Assembly: GCA_039923155.1 (NCBI GenBank)
Contig: JBDTDI010000093.1
Location: 1 to 5,356, forward strand
Source: Rhodococcus_D sp039923155
Lineage (GTDB): Bacteria; Actinomycetota; Actinomycetes; Mycobacteriales; Mycobacteriaceae
DNA: 5,356 nucleotides
Direction: 5' to 3'
In this document: positions 5,236 to 5,356 of the stretch, in pieces
Layout: each line of letters opens with the position of its first letter
Position numbering within the stretch: the stretch's first letter is position 1
Translations under genes and position numbers: made by a program
The notes under the pieces: model-generated
What the model saw: the letters and a program-made list of their open reading frames with translations, nothing else
Told to the model about the DNA's origin: nothing
Database searches by the model: none

Positions 5236-5356
5236 TCACCGCCGCGGAGAGTGCACCAGATCCCGCAAGAGCCGCTGGGCGTCGGTGGCCGGGTCGACGG
5301 TGAGCCCGGTGTGCACGGGCCCGGGCTGCACCACCGTGCTGCGCGGAGCGGTCAAC
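5236..5356 (-). CDS. C-terminal end of an unidentified protein (partial, 39 aa)
   Basis: Reading leftwards from the window edge, an open frame of 39 codons ends in TGA at 5238-5236. Its product ends with VDPATDAQRLLRDLVHSPRR, a natural-looking amphipathic C-terminal helix with G/C third positions. The gene begins outside the window and converges on the monooxygenase, with 55 bases between the two stops. That gap has only a 5-bp GGAGG/CCTCC pairing (5197-5217) and no clear terminator. Too little is present to name a family. The opposite strand is also open here, but its predicted residues look less protein-like. Confidence 0.5.
   Translation of the reverse strand, partial: LTAPRSTVVQPGPVHTGLTVDPATDAQRLLRDLVHSPRR

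Overview
The window is uniformly very GC-rich, with G/C-dominated third codon positions, GTG use as a start, and ribosome binding sites of the GGAGG type. This points to a high-GC actinomycete, possibly Pseudonocardiales or Geodermatophilales-like; the sequence alone does not fix the genus. No tRNA, rRNA, transposase, integrase, CRISPR array or phage gene is visible, so the window looks like ordinary chromosome with metabolic and transport genes.

Left part, + strand (1-1506). A 30-residue single-helix membrane peptide gene (106-198) with a well placed GGAGG is followed by a 270-base gap. Then comes a complete formate/nitrite transporter (FNT) family channel gene (469-1278), whose start is set by an AGAGGA just upstream of the ATG. 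After it lie a weak hairpin, a 12-base perfect palindrome and a candidate 43-residue basic ORF (1368-1499) with a good AGGAG.

Middle part, - strand (1507-4011). Three genes read leftwards. They are an AraC-type regulator (4011 to 3025), a zinc-free quinone-oxidoreductase-like MDR protein (2833 to 1811), and, 7 bases further on, an unrecognised 98-residue tryptophan-rich protein (1803 to 1507). The 191 bases between the regulator and the oxidoreductase are the most structured non-coding DNA in the window. They hold two tandem copies of a 24-base unit with a palindromic core, an 8-bp perfect hairpin, and a small TTGA-NN-TCAA palindrome two bases before the oxidoreductase start.

Right part (4062-5356). 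Divergent from the regulator is an FAD/NADPH two-Rossmann flavoprotein of the flavin-containing monooxygenase type (4062-5180, start uncertain). An inverted repeat TGTGCA-N6-TGCACA sits near its 5' end. The window closes on the C-terminal 39 codons of a convergent - strand gene of unknown function.

Taken together, the regulator, oxidoreductase, small protein and monooxygenase look like one locally controlled oxidation module: a ligand-responsive AraC protein flanked by two redox enzymes. Its substrate cannot be read from the sequence. The FNT channel and its upstream mini-protein form a separate unit. I see no convincing new multi-gene system; the best leads are the repeat-rich leader of the oxidoreductase and the two unannotated small ORFs.
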